Shown here in pieces: positions 37,510-47,574 of a DNA stretch of 64,000 nt. The notes below the pieces were generated by a model. The model searched no databases and was not told the origin of the DNA. It saw only the letters and a program-made list of their open reading frames with translations. Every line of letters starts with the position of its first letter. The first letter of the stretch is position 1. The stretch is from contig JACAXG010000111.1 of the NCBI GenBank assembly GCA_018881555.1, positions 248,001-312,000 of the forward strand, read 5' to 3'. The translations under genes and the position numbers were made by a program. The DNA is from Amblyornis subalaris. Taxonomy: Eukaryota; Chordata; Aves; Passeriformes; Ptilonorhynchidae.

Positions 37510-38306
37510 AAACCCCGGGATGGTGAGGCTGGGATTTCTAGTCGGGTGCCCCATTGAGACAACACATCCCTGCCCCAAAGCGTGAGGCCAGCCGCCACGA
37601 CGAATGGTCTTATCGTAGCTGTCTTACCCTCAGGTCCCTCTATGATAATGTTTTTTACGTTCCTCATGGAGGTGGTAGTCCCCCCTATTCCCGAAAGGCG
37701 TCCGCTTGCCGGTCTCAATTTCCAATTAGAGGGCCACTCGGAGCGGGCTATGATGGTAACGTCCGCCCCGGTGTCTACCATCCCTGCCATATAACACTCC
37801 AACTTGTCATTTCGGAGTCGGCACTCCAACAAAGGCTTGTTGGGGCCCACTACCTCTGCCCAATAGATACACTCCGCCCGTTTGTTGACATCCCATCCTT
37901 CTGGTAGAATTAGGGCGTGAGCCACTGGTGTCCCTTTATGGATCTTGAACGGTGGAGCTATACAACTTAGAGTGACTCTAAGTGTAGAGCATGGTGGTAG
38001 CTCTACAGTTTCAGGCATGACCATAATATTGTGTGGTGTCAGGACTGGATCTTTATAAATCAGGATGTGTCTCGGCGTGTCATGTGGGTTAACAAAGTCA
38101 GTAGGCAGTTCACAAGTGTCTTTGTCTGTGAAATCTACAGTGATGGCTATAGAGACTGTTAAATTCGTACCTGNGCGATGGTTTGACANCGCATTTTCGG
38201 TCTGGAATTCTAGATCTTGTTCTGGCGAGGAGCAGCAGGAATCATGGGAGCTGGCGGTCTCTGATTTGATGTCGTCGCGCGTGACCGCCACGCGCTCCAT
38301 CTTCCG
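37506..38306 (-). CDS. pro: Retroviral protease (pro) with N-terminal extension
   Basis: Pro lies in the -1 frame relative to gag and is reached by frameshifting at 38306-38312; 266 codons follow to the TAG at 37508-37506. The aspartic protease that matures the polyproteins is in the C-terminal third. The catalytic motif DTGAD is followed by VTII at residues 176-184 (counted from the first ATG at 38300), and the conserved GRDVL is at about 243-247. The about 150 residues before it are not protease. A stretch at about 99-136 (LPPCSTLRVTL then HKGTPVAHALILPEG) is faintly reminiscent of the dUTPase domain that betaretroviruses carry in pro, but the diagnostic dUTPase motifs are not clear. Two residues are unknown because of undetermined bases. 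Confidence 0.9.
   Translation of the reverse strand, partial: RKMERVAVTRDDIKSETASSHDSCCSSPEQDLEFQTENAXSNHRXGTNLTVSIAITVDFTDKDTCELPTDFVNPHDTPRHILIYKDPVLTPHNIMVMPETVELPPCSTLRVTLSCIAPPFKIHKGTPVAHALILPEGWDVNKRAECIYWAEVVGPNKPLLECRLRNDKLECYMAGMVDTGADVTIIARSEWPSNWKLRPASGRLSGIGGTTTSMRNVKNIIIEGPEGKTATIRPFVVAAGLTLWGRDVLSQWGTRLEIPASPSRGF
37509..37515 (-). promoter_or_regulatory. pro-pol -1 frameshift heptamer GGGTTTC (predicted)
   Basis: The minus strand reads G GGT TTC in phase with pro, directly followed by the pro stop TAG. Shifting back one base enters the pol frame, which is open from there for almost 900 codons. GGGTTTC fits the x-xxy-yyz rule but is less commonly reported than AAAAAAC. Confidence 0.7.
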
Positions 38307-40198
38307 TTTTTTGGGTATTGTTGTGACCGTTGCCCTTGCTGNCTCTGCCAGTTCCGGGGATCTGGGGAATAGTTCTTAGAAAATCTNTTAGCTGGTGGTN
38401 GAGCTCGTGGACANTCCTTCATAAANTGCCCTAGTTCCCCACAATTAAAACATTTTACAGTCTGCAGATTNACAGCCATCACCTCCGCCACTTCCTTTGC
38501 CACCACCTGTGCGATTACTGCACTTTGGGATGCTTTTGTCGTGCAGGCCTCCAGCATCATGTCTAATGTGGGGGGAGGGTCTAGAGGCAGNGTGGCTAAG
38601 ATCTTCTTGCAGGTCTCATTCGCATTCGATTTCGCTATAACAGTTATTAATGCTTTCTGTGCCTCTTTATTTTCTACCTGCTTTTCTATTGAGTCTTTTA
38701 ACCTGTCCACGAATTGTATGAACGACTCCTCCACCCCTTGTTTTATATTTGAAAAGGATTGCATTGGTACAGTGTCTGAAGGAGTTAAATAAAACGCTCT
38801 TTCCGCGGCTGCCGTAATGTCCTGTAGCACCCCTTCAGGTATGGCATCGGCCTGTTCTTGTGGCCGGTCGAAAGCCCCCTCGCCACACAAATGGTCCATC
38901 GTTAAATGATCCATTCCCTCCTCCCCCCTATAACGAGCAAGGAGGTCACGTAGTGCTCGTTTCCAGCTCCTTTCCCAAAGGAGGAATTCCGCCGGTGAAA
39001 GGAGGCAGGAGAGGAGATTACGGAGATCATGTGGTGTCATTACATTAGCGGCTAGTGTGGCATTTAACAGATTTTTAAAATAGGGAGACTCCCGACCACG
39101 CGTTTTCGCCACCTTACATAGTTCCTTTAAATGTGCGTACGGGAGGGGGGTCCACGTAGGGTGCCCACCCCTCCGGTAGGTCACTGGCGCCACTGTGATT
39201 TTATTAGCTACCTCCCACTCCCCATCTGCCGCGGCCTCCCTTTGTAAGTCTCTCCAGTAGTCTTTCACCTCCTCATCTGACTCCTCCGGCAAGGCCATGA
39301 GTGGAATAGGCCTGTGCTGGGCCAAAATGGCCGACTTCCGGGTAGGCCTCCACCCACTTCCGGCCCCACCACCGTGGGAACCGGAAGCCTGGAAATTCCC
39401 AGAGGCGGGGCTTTCCTCGGGAGTGGGAGGAGCCAACTCATAGGGGCGGTTCCCGATGTTGGGGGAGGGACCCGACGCTGATGTCATCATCGCAAGGGAG
39501 GGGCCCGACGCGATTACATCACTCGTCGACGCAGAGGGCGGAGTTGGGGGGGGCTTAAGGGGAGTAATTGACATTTGCTCTAGGACGCCATTTTGTGTCA
39601 TAGCCGGTTTGAAGGTTGTCAAAATGGACGAACCGACCATGCAGCCAGCGCCATTTTGTTCCATATAATCTAATGGGGTAGACAAAACTAGGGATTGAGG
39701 GGAAGGGAAATGGGTCAGGGAAGTGCCCTGAGGGAGCGGCGCCTTCTCCCCCAGAGAAGGGTTCAGGCTGAGCTGAGAGGTGGCAGGGAGTTGGCAACAA
39801 CCCTGTGCTTTATCGCAGNCTCCAGCTGCCAGCTCAGCCTGCATTTGGGAAGAGGGTAAAGGATTGGGGAGGGAGGACAACACANCAGANGGATTCCCAN
39901 CATTNCCCGAACTATNTTTCCCCAANTCCTGAACGGAAATATAAATTAAAGGTAAAAGTGAAAAGAACTTTAAAACCGATTTATCTCCCCTGTCTCTACA
40001 ATCTGTTAAACATTCCCCCACAGAATCCCAAAACTGAAGTGTACTAATTCTCTCAACCGAAACCTCCTTAAAATTAAGAAAAACCCAACGAATAAATTCC
40101 TTAAGTGTCTTTTTAGAAAAACCAAAATTTTTCTCCCTAAGGGCATTTTTAACTTGGGTATATGCATTCCTTTGAGGGCGGGTAAGTTTGACACCCAT
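38210..40198 (-). CDS. gag: Retroviral Gag polyprotein
   Basis: A 662-residue Gag, which makes up the virion core. I start it at the ATG at 40198. The open frame continues upstream, but only through a GTG that is part of the splice donor. It begins MGVKLT, an N-myristoylation signal that targets matrix to the plasma membrane. Residues 1-90 are the matrix region and about 100-290 are low-complexity and proline-rich. The capsid region follows at about 295-560, with the major homology region at about 487-506 (QGVEESFIQFVDRL). One zinc knuckle of the form C-x2-C-x4-H-x4-C is at 583-596; its His codon reads CAN because of an undetermined base. About 17 undetermined bases cause unknown residues, but no stop or frameshift is visible. 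I see no PPxY late motif. The end overlaps pro. Confidence 0.95.
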   Translation of the reverse strand: MGVKLTRPQRNAYTQVKNALREKNFGFSKKTLKEFIRWVFLNFKEVSVERISTLQFWDSVGECLTDCRDRGDKSVLKFFSLLPLIYISVQXLGKXSSXNXGNXSXVLSSLPNPLPSSQMQAELAAGXCDKAQGCCQLPATSQLSLNPSLGEKAPLPQGTSLTHFPSPQSLVLSTPLDYMEQNGAGCMVGSSILTTFKPAMTQNGVLEQMSITPLKPPPTPPSASTSDVIASGPSLAMMTSASGPSPNIGNRPYELAPPTPEESPASGNFQASGSHGGGAGSGWRPTRKSAILAQHRPIPLMALPEESDEEVKDYWRDLQREAAADGEWEVANKITVAPVTYRRGGHPTWTPLPYAHLKELCKVAKTRGRESPYFKNLLNATLAANVMTPHDLRNLLSCLLSPAEFLLWERSWKRALRDLLARYRGEEGMDHLTMDHLCGEGAFDRPQEQADAIPEGVLQDITAAAERAFYLTPSDTVPMQSFSNIKQGVEESFIQFVDRLKDSIEKQVENKEAQKALITVIAKSNANETCKKILAXLPLDPPPTLDMMLEACTTKASQSAVIAQVVAKEVAEVMAXNLQTVKCFNCGELGXFMKXCPRAXPPAXRFSKNYSPDPRNWQXQQGQRSQQYPKNGRWSAWRSRATTSNQRPPAPMIPAAPRQNKI
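38306..38312 (-). promoter_or_regulatory. gag-pro -1 frameshift heptamer AAAAAAC
   Basis: The minus strand reads A AAA AAC, in correct phase with the gag codons (x-xxy-yyz), about 95 bases before the gag stop. The -1 frame is open from here to the end of pro. A_AAA_AAC is a well-known efficient retroviral slippery site. A downstream pseudoknot or stem would be expected, but I cannot compute folding. Confidence 0.88.
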
Positions 40199-40270
40199 CT
40201 CCCTCAAGCACCTCACCCAACACCCGAGAGGAAAAATAGAACTAAAAGCAAAGGGTGACCCCTCAGATAC

Positions 40271-40280
40271 ACTCACCCTT
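40271..40280 (-). promoter_or_regulatory. Leader splice donor for env mRNA (predicted)
   Basis: In the leader between primer binding site and gag the minus strand reads AAGG|GTGAGT, a near-perfect consensus donor with GT at 40276-40275. It lies 79 bases upstream of the gag start, where a retroviral donor for subgenomic env RNA is expected. Confidence 0.65.
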
Positions 40281-40476
40281 TCTGAGTCGGGTCAACGAAG
40301 GCTCTCGGGGCGGTCTTCTGCTCCGGACCGACCTCTTTCCTTAGAGGCTGCCGGTCCCCCTCTCGGCGTAATCCACTAAAACGCAGACGTATCCGGAGGG
40401 TGTTGGCTACACCGAGGCAGTTTCTCCCAGTGAGACGATCTCTCGTTGGGGACGCTTCCAGGAACCTCTCCGCGAG

Positions 40477-40494
40477 GTCCCTGTTCGGGCGCCA
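40477..40494 (-). promoter_or_regulatory. Primer binding site, lysine-tRNA type
   Basis: Two bases after the 5' LTR the minus strand reads TGGCGCCCGAACAGGGAC, an 18-nt match to the complement of the 3' end of tRNA-Lys (UUU). This primer is used by lentiviruses and by several betaretroviruses. The primer of avian alpharetroviruses is tRNA-Trp, so this supports a betaretrovirus-like backbone. Confidence 0.95.
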
Positions 40495-40496
40495 AC

Positions 40497-41033
40497 TGCT
40501 GCGGCAAGACGGTGTTGATAGCCACAGCCTTCCAGAAGCTCCCCGGAGAGGGTTGCCTCAGTCGAAGGCCTTGGCAGGGGCACGGCTCCGGAGCAGGGAT
40601 GACCGCGGACACCTTCTCGCCAGGTGAAGAGTGCAGCGAGCAAAAGTAAAGAGGCGGAATGGGTCTTCTGTATGGTTCCAACCAACGTGTTTATTGGTGG
40701 AGGGTCAGGGACAAAAGACAAGATGGAGCTGAGGGTCAGGGATTAAATAGGGTACCCGGAAGGCGGGGAGAACATCTGGGCCAATGAACTGAGGGGAGAG
40801 GTAAGTAACAAGGGTAGCAGTCCAGTGGGGTCGGGGAGAAGGAGGGACTTAGGAGGGGTAGCCAATGGGGAGCAGAATTTGAACGAAGATTCCAGAACCA
40901 CAACCATATAGGGACAGGTAAGGCGGGGTTATAAACCACTCCCTTGGGGGAGGAACTCAGATTGACATAGGTGGCTCAGACTCTAGAGACTGCCCACCAT
41001 TGGGCGGAGCCTCTATCCCGAACCACCGCAACA
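40497..41033 (-). repeat. Provirus 5' LTR
   Basis: A 537-bp LTR reading TGTTGCGG...CCGCAGCA on the minus strand. A TATA-like box (tttataa, 40935-40929) and a poly(A) signal (aataaa, 40695-40690) divide it into U3, R and U5. It differs from the 3' LTR at four substitutions around 40749-40816 and by a 1-bp and a 2-bp indel. Confidence 0.96.
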
Positions 41034-41039
41034 TCCGAA
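41034..41039. repeat. Target site duplication, right copy (tccgaa)
   Basis: Identical to 32788-32793. The pair shows that both ends are the original integration ends and that no exchange with another locus has occurred. Confidence 0.95.
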
Positions 41040-44000
41040 CACTAATAAAATCACACTCAGTTATAAAAAAGCTAAATATATATAAGTAGGGACATTCTTT
41101 TTAAAATCTGTGATATTTGCTTTTTGCATTCATTTAAATAAGGAGAATCAAGTGAACTAAGCTTAATTTCAAGACTCAGGCATCTGAGGCTTACAGTGAA
41201 CATTGGTAGATTTATATCTGCACGGAGAAGGGTTAAGTTACAAAAACCTAACTATTTAAAAATCTGCAAGTTACTGGATTTAAGTACAGTGTAATTACAG
41301 ATGGAAGTGATAAATGTTAAATTAATAATAGCAGAGTAGGCTTATAATTATGGAGGAAAGACACATACATTTAATCATTTCTTTCTTATGAAAAGGTTCA
41401 GATTTAACAAAAATCCATCACACTGCTTGGGGAATTGTTCTTTCTCCATTGTTGCAGTAAAAGAGAAGTTGAATTTATGGGTAGTAGTAAGAGAGAAATC
41501 TGCATAAACTTGCTTTAAAGTATACCATGGGACACACAATTTGCTTTTAAAAGATTCATAGATGATCTTATTTTTCTGTGATACTGACACAGGGAAAATG
41601 CTGAAGAGAAGCATGAATGAACTTCCAAATTACCACTCAAAAATCTTCTCTGACTCAGTTTGGAGAGCTCATAACAGTGACAAGAGGTTGCCAGTATTGG
41701 GTAGCTTTCTGGTTGCAACTGAGAAAGGAATGAGGCATTTAGAGAACAGAATCACTTCTAAACACATTTGTTGAAAGAGAGGGTGGAAGTAGGTTTTATA
41801 GTTGTGGTGTTCACTGTCTTTTGCAGCATGGAATTATTCCCTCTGAAAAAGCAGCTGTGGGGTGCATGGGAACTGGTAACCCAGTGTTTCCAGGGTAATT
41901 TTAAAAGAAAATATGGGATTTGTTTGCTTTGCTTTCCATAGATGAGCTCCATCCCACCTTAGCAGAAAGGTATTCTGGGGAATGCTCTGCTTTAGTGCTT
42001 TGAGGCAAATGATTTTTACTCTGGAAGATTGCTCTGGCACATTTGTTGATTTGTCTGTTTTTCAGGTATTGGAAAAAATTATAAACAGCACCTATACTGT
42101 ACTAACAGAACCAACCCTTTTCCAAGCCCTTGTTACAGGGAAAATCTGCTTGGTGGTGGTCTTCAGAAATGCTTGGTTTGGTCTCTTCAGCTCTGTTAGC
42201 TAAAATGTCAGTATTACAATATGTGCTTTGTGGTAAAAAAGTCAAGATACCATCAAAAAGCTAAACTGAGAACAAATTTTTCTCATTGCAAATGTACATT
42301 ACAAAATTACAAGTCTGTTGGACATATATCTTTGTAAAATATCCTCTTTTCTTCTATGTTTCTCTATACTTTCCCACAATATTCGAAGTCTAAGACATTA
42401 ATGATGAAGCTGTAGGGGGAACGCAGTAATAACAGTCTGAATGAAATATTCAGAAACTTGAGATCTATTGTGTTAGTTTACAACTCCTCTGACATACTTT
42501 CATTTTTTATTCTGTGTTGTTAACTCTTGTGATTTCTTTTCCCTATAAAAACAGTTTTCACATCTTTTAGCTAGCCAGCGGTCTGCATATGAATGTAGTA
42601 CAGCAAGCCAGGTGACCTACATCCTGTCATACAATCCTACATACAATCCTAGCATTGCCATACAGAATAAGGCAATAGTCTCATTCTTCTGTAACTTGAG
42701 AAAAAGAGACATTTAAAGCAAAGGGCAGCTCCGCTCTCGACCTGTATCTTCCAGGTTTTAGACTTAAGTCCTTTGGCTGTGGAGTTTTTAGAGGTATCTT
42801 TTTATTTTGTATTATATACACAAAAGAAATACAACTTGTATTACAGAATCCAGCTATCTGTGCTAAAGAGGAAGCCTAAACCAAAGAATACTGTAAACTA
42901 CTTTTCAGCATCACAGTTGCCATTTTACATACTCTTTATTTGGACAAGCAAATGTCCAGCAGCGCTCAGAATCTTAAAAATTGCAATTTAGTGAAAACAG
43001 ACATCTAAAAGTCCAGTCTTCATTAAGTGATTTCATGAAAAAATAACACAGAGATGAGCATTTTTCATAAGCAGACCTTGTGCTTCTGAGACTTACAGTG
43101 TGGTTTTCACAAATGCAAGCTTCCGATTCTTCCTTAGCTTGAGCATTTTGCAGGCATGGATAACTATAAAATACTGACACTTGAGACAATCCAAGGGGAA
43201 CTTTCATGGGGAACCATATAGACTTGTTCTTGTGGTGAAGGACCCAGCTTTCAGTGGTTGATCTGAAATGTCTGCTTAAAAACATGCTTCACCTAGAGCC
43301 GTGACGCAGAATTATTTCCAGTGCTATGAAGTCTTTGAAAATTATAACATGCAGATCAGTAATTAAAGAGTAGGAGGCTTGCAAGATATTGCATAGTGCA
43401 GGTGCTTACTGTAGATTAGTGATTTGCCCTCTAGTAACATTCAAGTGTGAACATGGAGAACAGGAGATCCGTATCGCACTTGTGGTTGTAATGATTGGTT
43501 TCCAATTCATGGAAATGGAAATCAGCCACGTTCATGAGCATCATCCCTACAACCAGCTCCCAATGTGTCCAGAAGCTGCAGGAGCAGAGAAAACCCAACC
43601 CAGTTATGCTCCTCCCTCAGATCTCCTTTCTTTACTGCCACTGGTTTTTTGGAGTTGCTGATCTGACGTGCCTGTTCCAATGGAGAAATCTGTGCCCTTG
43701 GAGCTGCAACCTTCCCAAGCTGTCAATGAGTTCTTGTGTTATCTCTGTGCATAATTATGAAGTACCAAGAGCACTTTAAACCCCCAGAGATGGAGTGTTT
43801 GTAATTTTTTTTCTTTTGAAAAGGTGTTAAATTACCGTGGAAACATAAAAGAGAAACAGAGAATAACATTCCCAGCTGTGTTATGCTGCAGTCCTTTTGA
43901 TTGCTAAGAAATTAGGCTTCCCTCCACAGCAGTAGCCACTCTGGCTTGACCTGTCACTTCTGTCTGCAGACTTTTCAAGCAAATATGGCTGATTTGAGCC

Positions 44001-47000
44001 TCATTCATGCTGTGAATCTGTAAATTCTGCAGGTTGGATAGATTAACTCATTTTGAGTTGTGACATGTCCTGTCGCAGATCCTCTTCTGGAGATGAAGTA
44101 GCAGACAGATAGTGCTGTTAATGTCACTTTAATACATGAGTGTTCCCTGGCAAGGCCCGAGGAAGTGACATTAGAGAAAGCACTAAATTCAATAAATGAA
44201 GTCTTATGTATAATGTATTTCCAGCATTGACATAAAACCAGATAAGTTTAGGGCCAAATTTGTCTCTGCATTTCAGTGAGGCTATACCACTGATTTCAAT
44301 GGCTTTGCTTGTCAGAAACAGAAGTTGGGCCAAATGCCACCCTCATCTAATGTTTTTCAAAAAATGAAACTAAAATTTGGGTACTCCTGCATTTCCTTCT
44401 GAAGCCCACTTAAGTCATCTCTACTACAGTGTTCCTCTCTTGTATCTGTCTAAAAATAGTGCGAAATGTCAATAATTTCTACTGCAGCTTTTTTATTACT
44501 ACTCTTAGTTGTACTTGGTGTGAAGTGTCTCATTAATGAAATACAGACTAAACTGTTCTTAGAATATGAACTTCTAAACTGGTAAACCAACCTTGCCTTA
44601 CTGGTAAATGTAACCAGTTTACTTATTTGGGAGTATTTTGGATATGCTAAACGTAGTGAAGTTTAACAACAGCAGTAGTAACTAAGTGCATTTATTAATT
44701 TTTTTCTTTGAAGTTGGTAATGAACAGCTTTCACACTCACCAGATCCCCACTGTGCTGCAGCCAGTGTGCTGTTGTAGGCTACACCCGTGGTACACAGCC
44801 ACCACACCAACCTCATACCACTCTGCAAACCTCGCTAGAGCTCTATACTAAAAAACAGTCAGAGATATTCCTGTATAACTCCAAACTGAGCCTTTCCTCA
44901 CTACCCCTTGGAGTTCAGCAGGAATTCTTCTTGGCAAAAATAGGAGTTGTTTTGTTATCACAACTATCATAGAAGCAGAGATGTTTTTCCAAGTGTTTTA
45001 AATACAGTTGCTTTTGGTGAGTTATTTTCTTTTATTTAATCCTCTTTTCCAAATCTTACTAAGAATTAGTTTTTTCTTTAAGCAAGAATTTCCAGTGTAC
45101 AGACAGTGTAGTGAAATTCACATAACCTATTACTTTTAACTGAATTTTGAGTTATCATTCCTTGAGAAGTCAACAGGAAAAAATAATGACGCAAACATCT
45201 TCATTTAGAATCTAAGATTTTCTAAATAATCCTTTAATAAATCAGTCTTCAGTGAGTCACTAACATTTTTTAATGAGTTACTGACTGGAGTGGGTACAGT
45301 GTTATTCTCTAGATTTTCATAATCTCTCTTAATATTGCTGTTCAACTGAGAATATATTGTCACAGAAAAAAAGGCTATTTACAGGAAACCTTAGGGAAAC
45401 AATTAAAATAAAAATTACAAATATTCCAGAGCGCTTTTTTTTCTGATTGGATATTTTTTTTTCCTCTTCTGTTCAGAGAAAACAGTGACAGATTTTGGTC
45501 ATACATTTAATAGGATATTCTTGATGGTGGCCTTAGTTTATTCTTTCTAAAAATTAAGCCAGTCTAAGAGAGTTTTTAGGATCAACATAATTTCTAAGTT
45601 TGCTGAACCAGAAGTATCTCTGTAAGTTAGAAAACTGTCACCTTAAAATACATAAGCTAAAAGCCTGTAATAATGTCACCCTCAGTAGCCCAGTAGAAAA
45701 GGTATTTATTTCACTCAATGTTATTTTCTTGTGTGAGAGAGCAAAAATTAAAACAACTAATCCGCTGTCACTGAACAACATTTAGTAGAGCTCAGAGGCT
45801 TCAATTAACCACTGTTTAATAAAGGTACTAATCTCTATTAAATGAAATCCTTCAAGGGCTCACTTTGAAAAAATGAGTAAGAAGTAATCAGAAAGTCCTG
45901 ATAGAGGGCTTGCTGGGGCAGATAGCTGGAATGTGCTGTGTAATCAAATTCTATGAGAGGTAAATGTAAAAAAAAAAAAATGTAGTTGCTCAAGCCTTTT
46001 TAAAGTACAGGGTGTTTGAGTTGTTTTCTTCCTGGTCACTAGATTTTAATATTCAGCATAGTAAAAAAATTAAGTATTACATTAAAGTCCTTATTTCAAA
46101 GTCAAGTCAAAACAAGAAAGTAATTTAAAACTGCTTACATGCCCTCCTTTTGAATGACCCCTACTATACAACCTTGCAAATAGTAAGGCTTGTTTCTTAA
46201 CTGGTTTTTTCCATCTCTGTACTGTGAGAATTCATTAAAACCAGAAACTCTAATTAATCATAATTTGTGTGTTTAATTCCTTCCAGAATCCTTTAGAACA
46301 TTGCAAGCTACATTCACCATACAGCACTAGAGAGCAGCAGTGATTTTTGTCTTCAGTCACATGTATTTGGGTGTATGTAGAATTGAATAAGCTTGTAGAG
46401 TTCAAGTTTATTGTCTTTTAACAGACAATATTCGATTTGAATTAATTTAATGAAAGGCCCATACCACCTTGCTTTTCAAACTATTTCCATCTCAAGGAAT
46501 AAGGTTCTTCAGACATGCTTGTGTTCTGATTTCTGTCACTGCAAATTGTAGTGCAAGTCTCACAGAATGGAAAAGTGAAAAAAAACCCAAACCACCTCAG
46601 CAAAACACCCCCCCAAAAATAATTGAATTGCATAATAGAAGATTTCACATCAATCACTTTGTGTCTAGGGATTCAAATTCCAGCTCTGTTACCAGTGGAT
46701 GAGCATACTGACAATTTTGGCAGTCCTGTCTAACCCTTTCACAACCCCCCCAACCTTCATGGGATGACAGGGTGGAAATTGTACTTCCCATGCCAGTGGT
46801 GCTAACATTTTACGCTACACAATCTAAGCCATGTCTTATACCACCACTCTCTTTCTCTTATACACCTTTCCAAGTAAGAAGAGTCAGCTGCGACTAACCA
46901 GACCAGCTGAATTACCAGCTGACTCACAAGTCTATTTATACCAACACCTATTTTCTTAGATCTGTAGCTTGCAGTGAGGTCAAGAGTGGTATAAGGAAGT

Positions 47001-47092
47001 CACTTAGCCTCTATGAGGGAAAAGGAAGATGGACTCACTAGCCAGTAGAAAATATTTCAATACTTCATAGAAAGTTGTTCCATAAAATGTGT
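41040..47092. other. Intronic sequence, nothing recognised
   Basis: Six kilobases of AT-rich unique sequence with A- and T-runs (for example 45969-45981). Short open frames such as 43389-43779 carry no known motif. Confidence 0.55.
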
Positions 47093-47574
47093 TGATGCCT
47101 TATCCAGGACTACCTAAAAAAGAAAGGCCTGACAAAATTAAAAGGGTAAAAGCGGTGGTGTTTATTTGAAGGCCTTCAGGTACATCCAGGGCAGAGCTCA
47201 CTCAGAGGGGCTTACACCCCAGATGGACCCCCTAAGATGGACTACCCCAGATGGACCACCCAAGATGGACAACCAGTCACAAGTTCTCCATACTTTTATA
47301 AGAGTTTGATCCATTAGCATATTGGGGCTAGTTCTTCCAATCACAGATTCAGGTAATGAAGTAATTCACGCCAAGTTTTCTTCCTCCTTTTCAACCATTG
47401 TTTACGGATCTTGGGCCTGAGGCAGTAAGGTGTCCTTGAGGTTCAGGCCTGAAGATGGATTGTTTTGTCTAAATGCAGTAGCTAACGTTTTATATGGCCT
47501 TTAGAGTTACACACTAAGAATTGCAGGATTACAAATATATGAAAAATATAGAAGGCTAAAATCCTAAGGCATCA
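47093..47574 (-). repeat. 482-bp solo LTR with 10-bp terminal inverted repeats
   Basis: The element begins TGATGCCTTA and ends TAAGGCATCA, perfect inverted repeats. The flanks tgtgt (47088-47092) and tgtct (47575-47579) would be a 5-bp target duplication with one change. On the minus strand a TATA box (cttataaaag, about 47304-47295) precedes a poly(A) signal (aataaa, 47166-47161) by about 135 bp, fixing the orientation. Between them, four copies of a 14-bp unit starting agatggac (plus strand) lie in perfect register from 47221. No internal genes are present. Confidence 0.85.
47221..47276. repeat. 14-bp tandem repeat, four copies, inside the LTR
   Basis: The core agatggac recurs at 47221, 47235, 47249 and 47263, exactly 14 bp apart, with variable spacers rich in C and A. 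Confidence 0.9.

Larger units (their letters stand above)
32794..41033 (-). mobile_element. Nearly intact endogenous retrovirus (betaretrovirus-like gag-pro-pol, alpharetrovirus-like env)
   Basis: An 8,240-bp provirus on the minus strand, flanked by the identical 6-bp duplication tccgaa (32788-32793 and 41034-41039). In transcription order it has a 5' LTR (40497-41033), primer binding site, leader with splice donor, gag, pro, pol, env, polypurine tract and 3' LTR (32794-33331). Gag, pro and pol lie in successive -1 frames, as in betaretroviruses, and all four frames are open apart from 19 isolated undetermined bases across the element. The LTRs differ by four clear substitutions and two small indels, pointing to recent insertion. 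It lies antisense within the TRPM3 intron, the orientation that intronic ERVs usually keep because it disturbs host splicing and polyadenylation least. Confidence 0.97.

Noticed and set aside
40198..40276. Upstream extension of gag by 26 codons
   Set aside because: The extension starts with GTG, which is part of a consensus splice donor; the first ATG at 40198 gives the expected MGxxxT myristoylation start.
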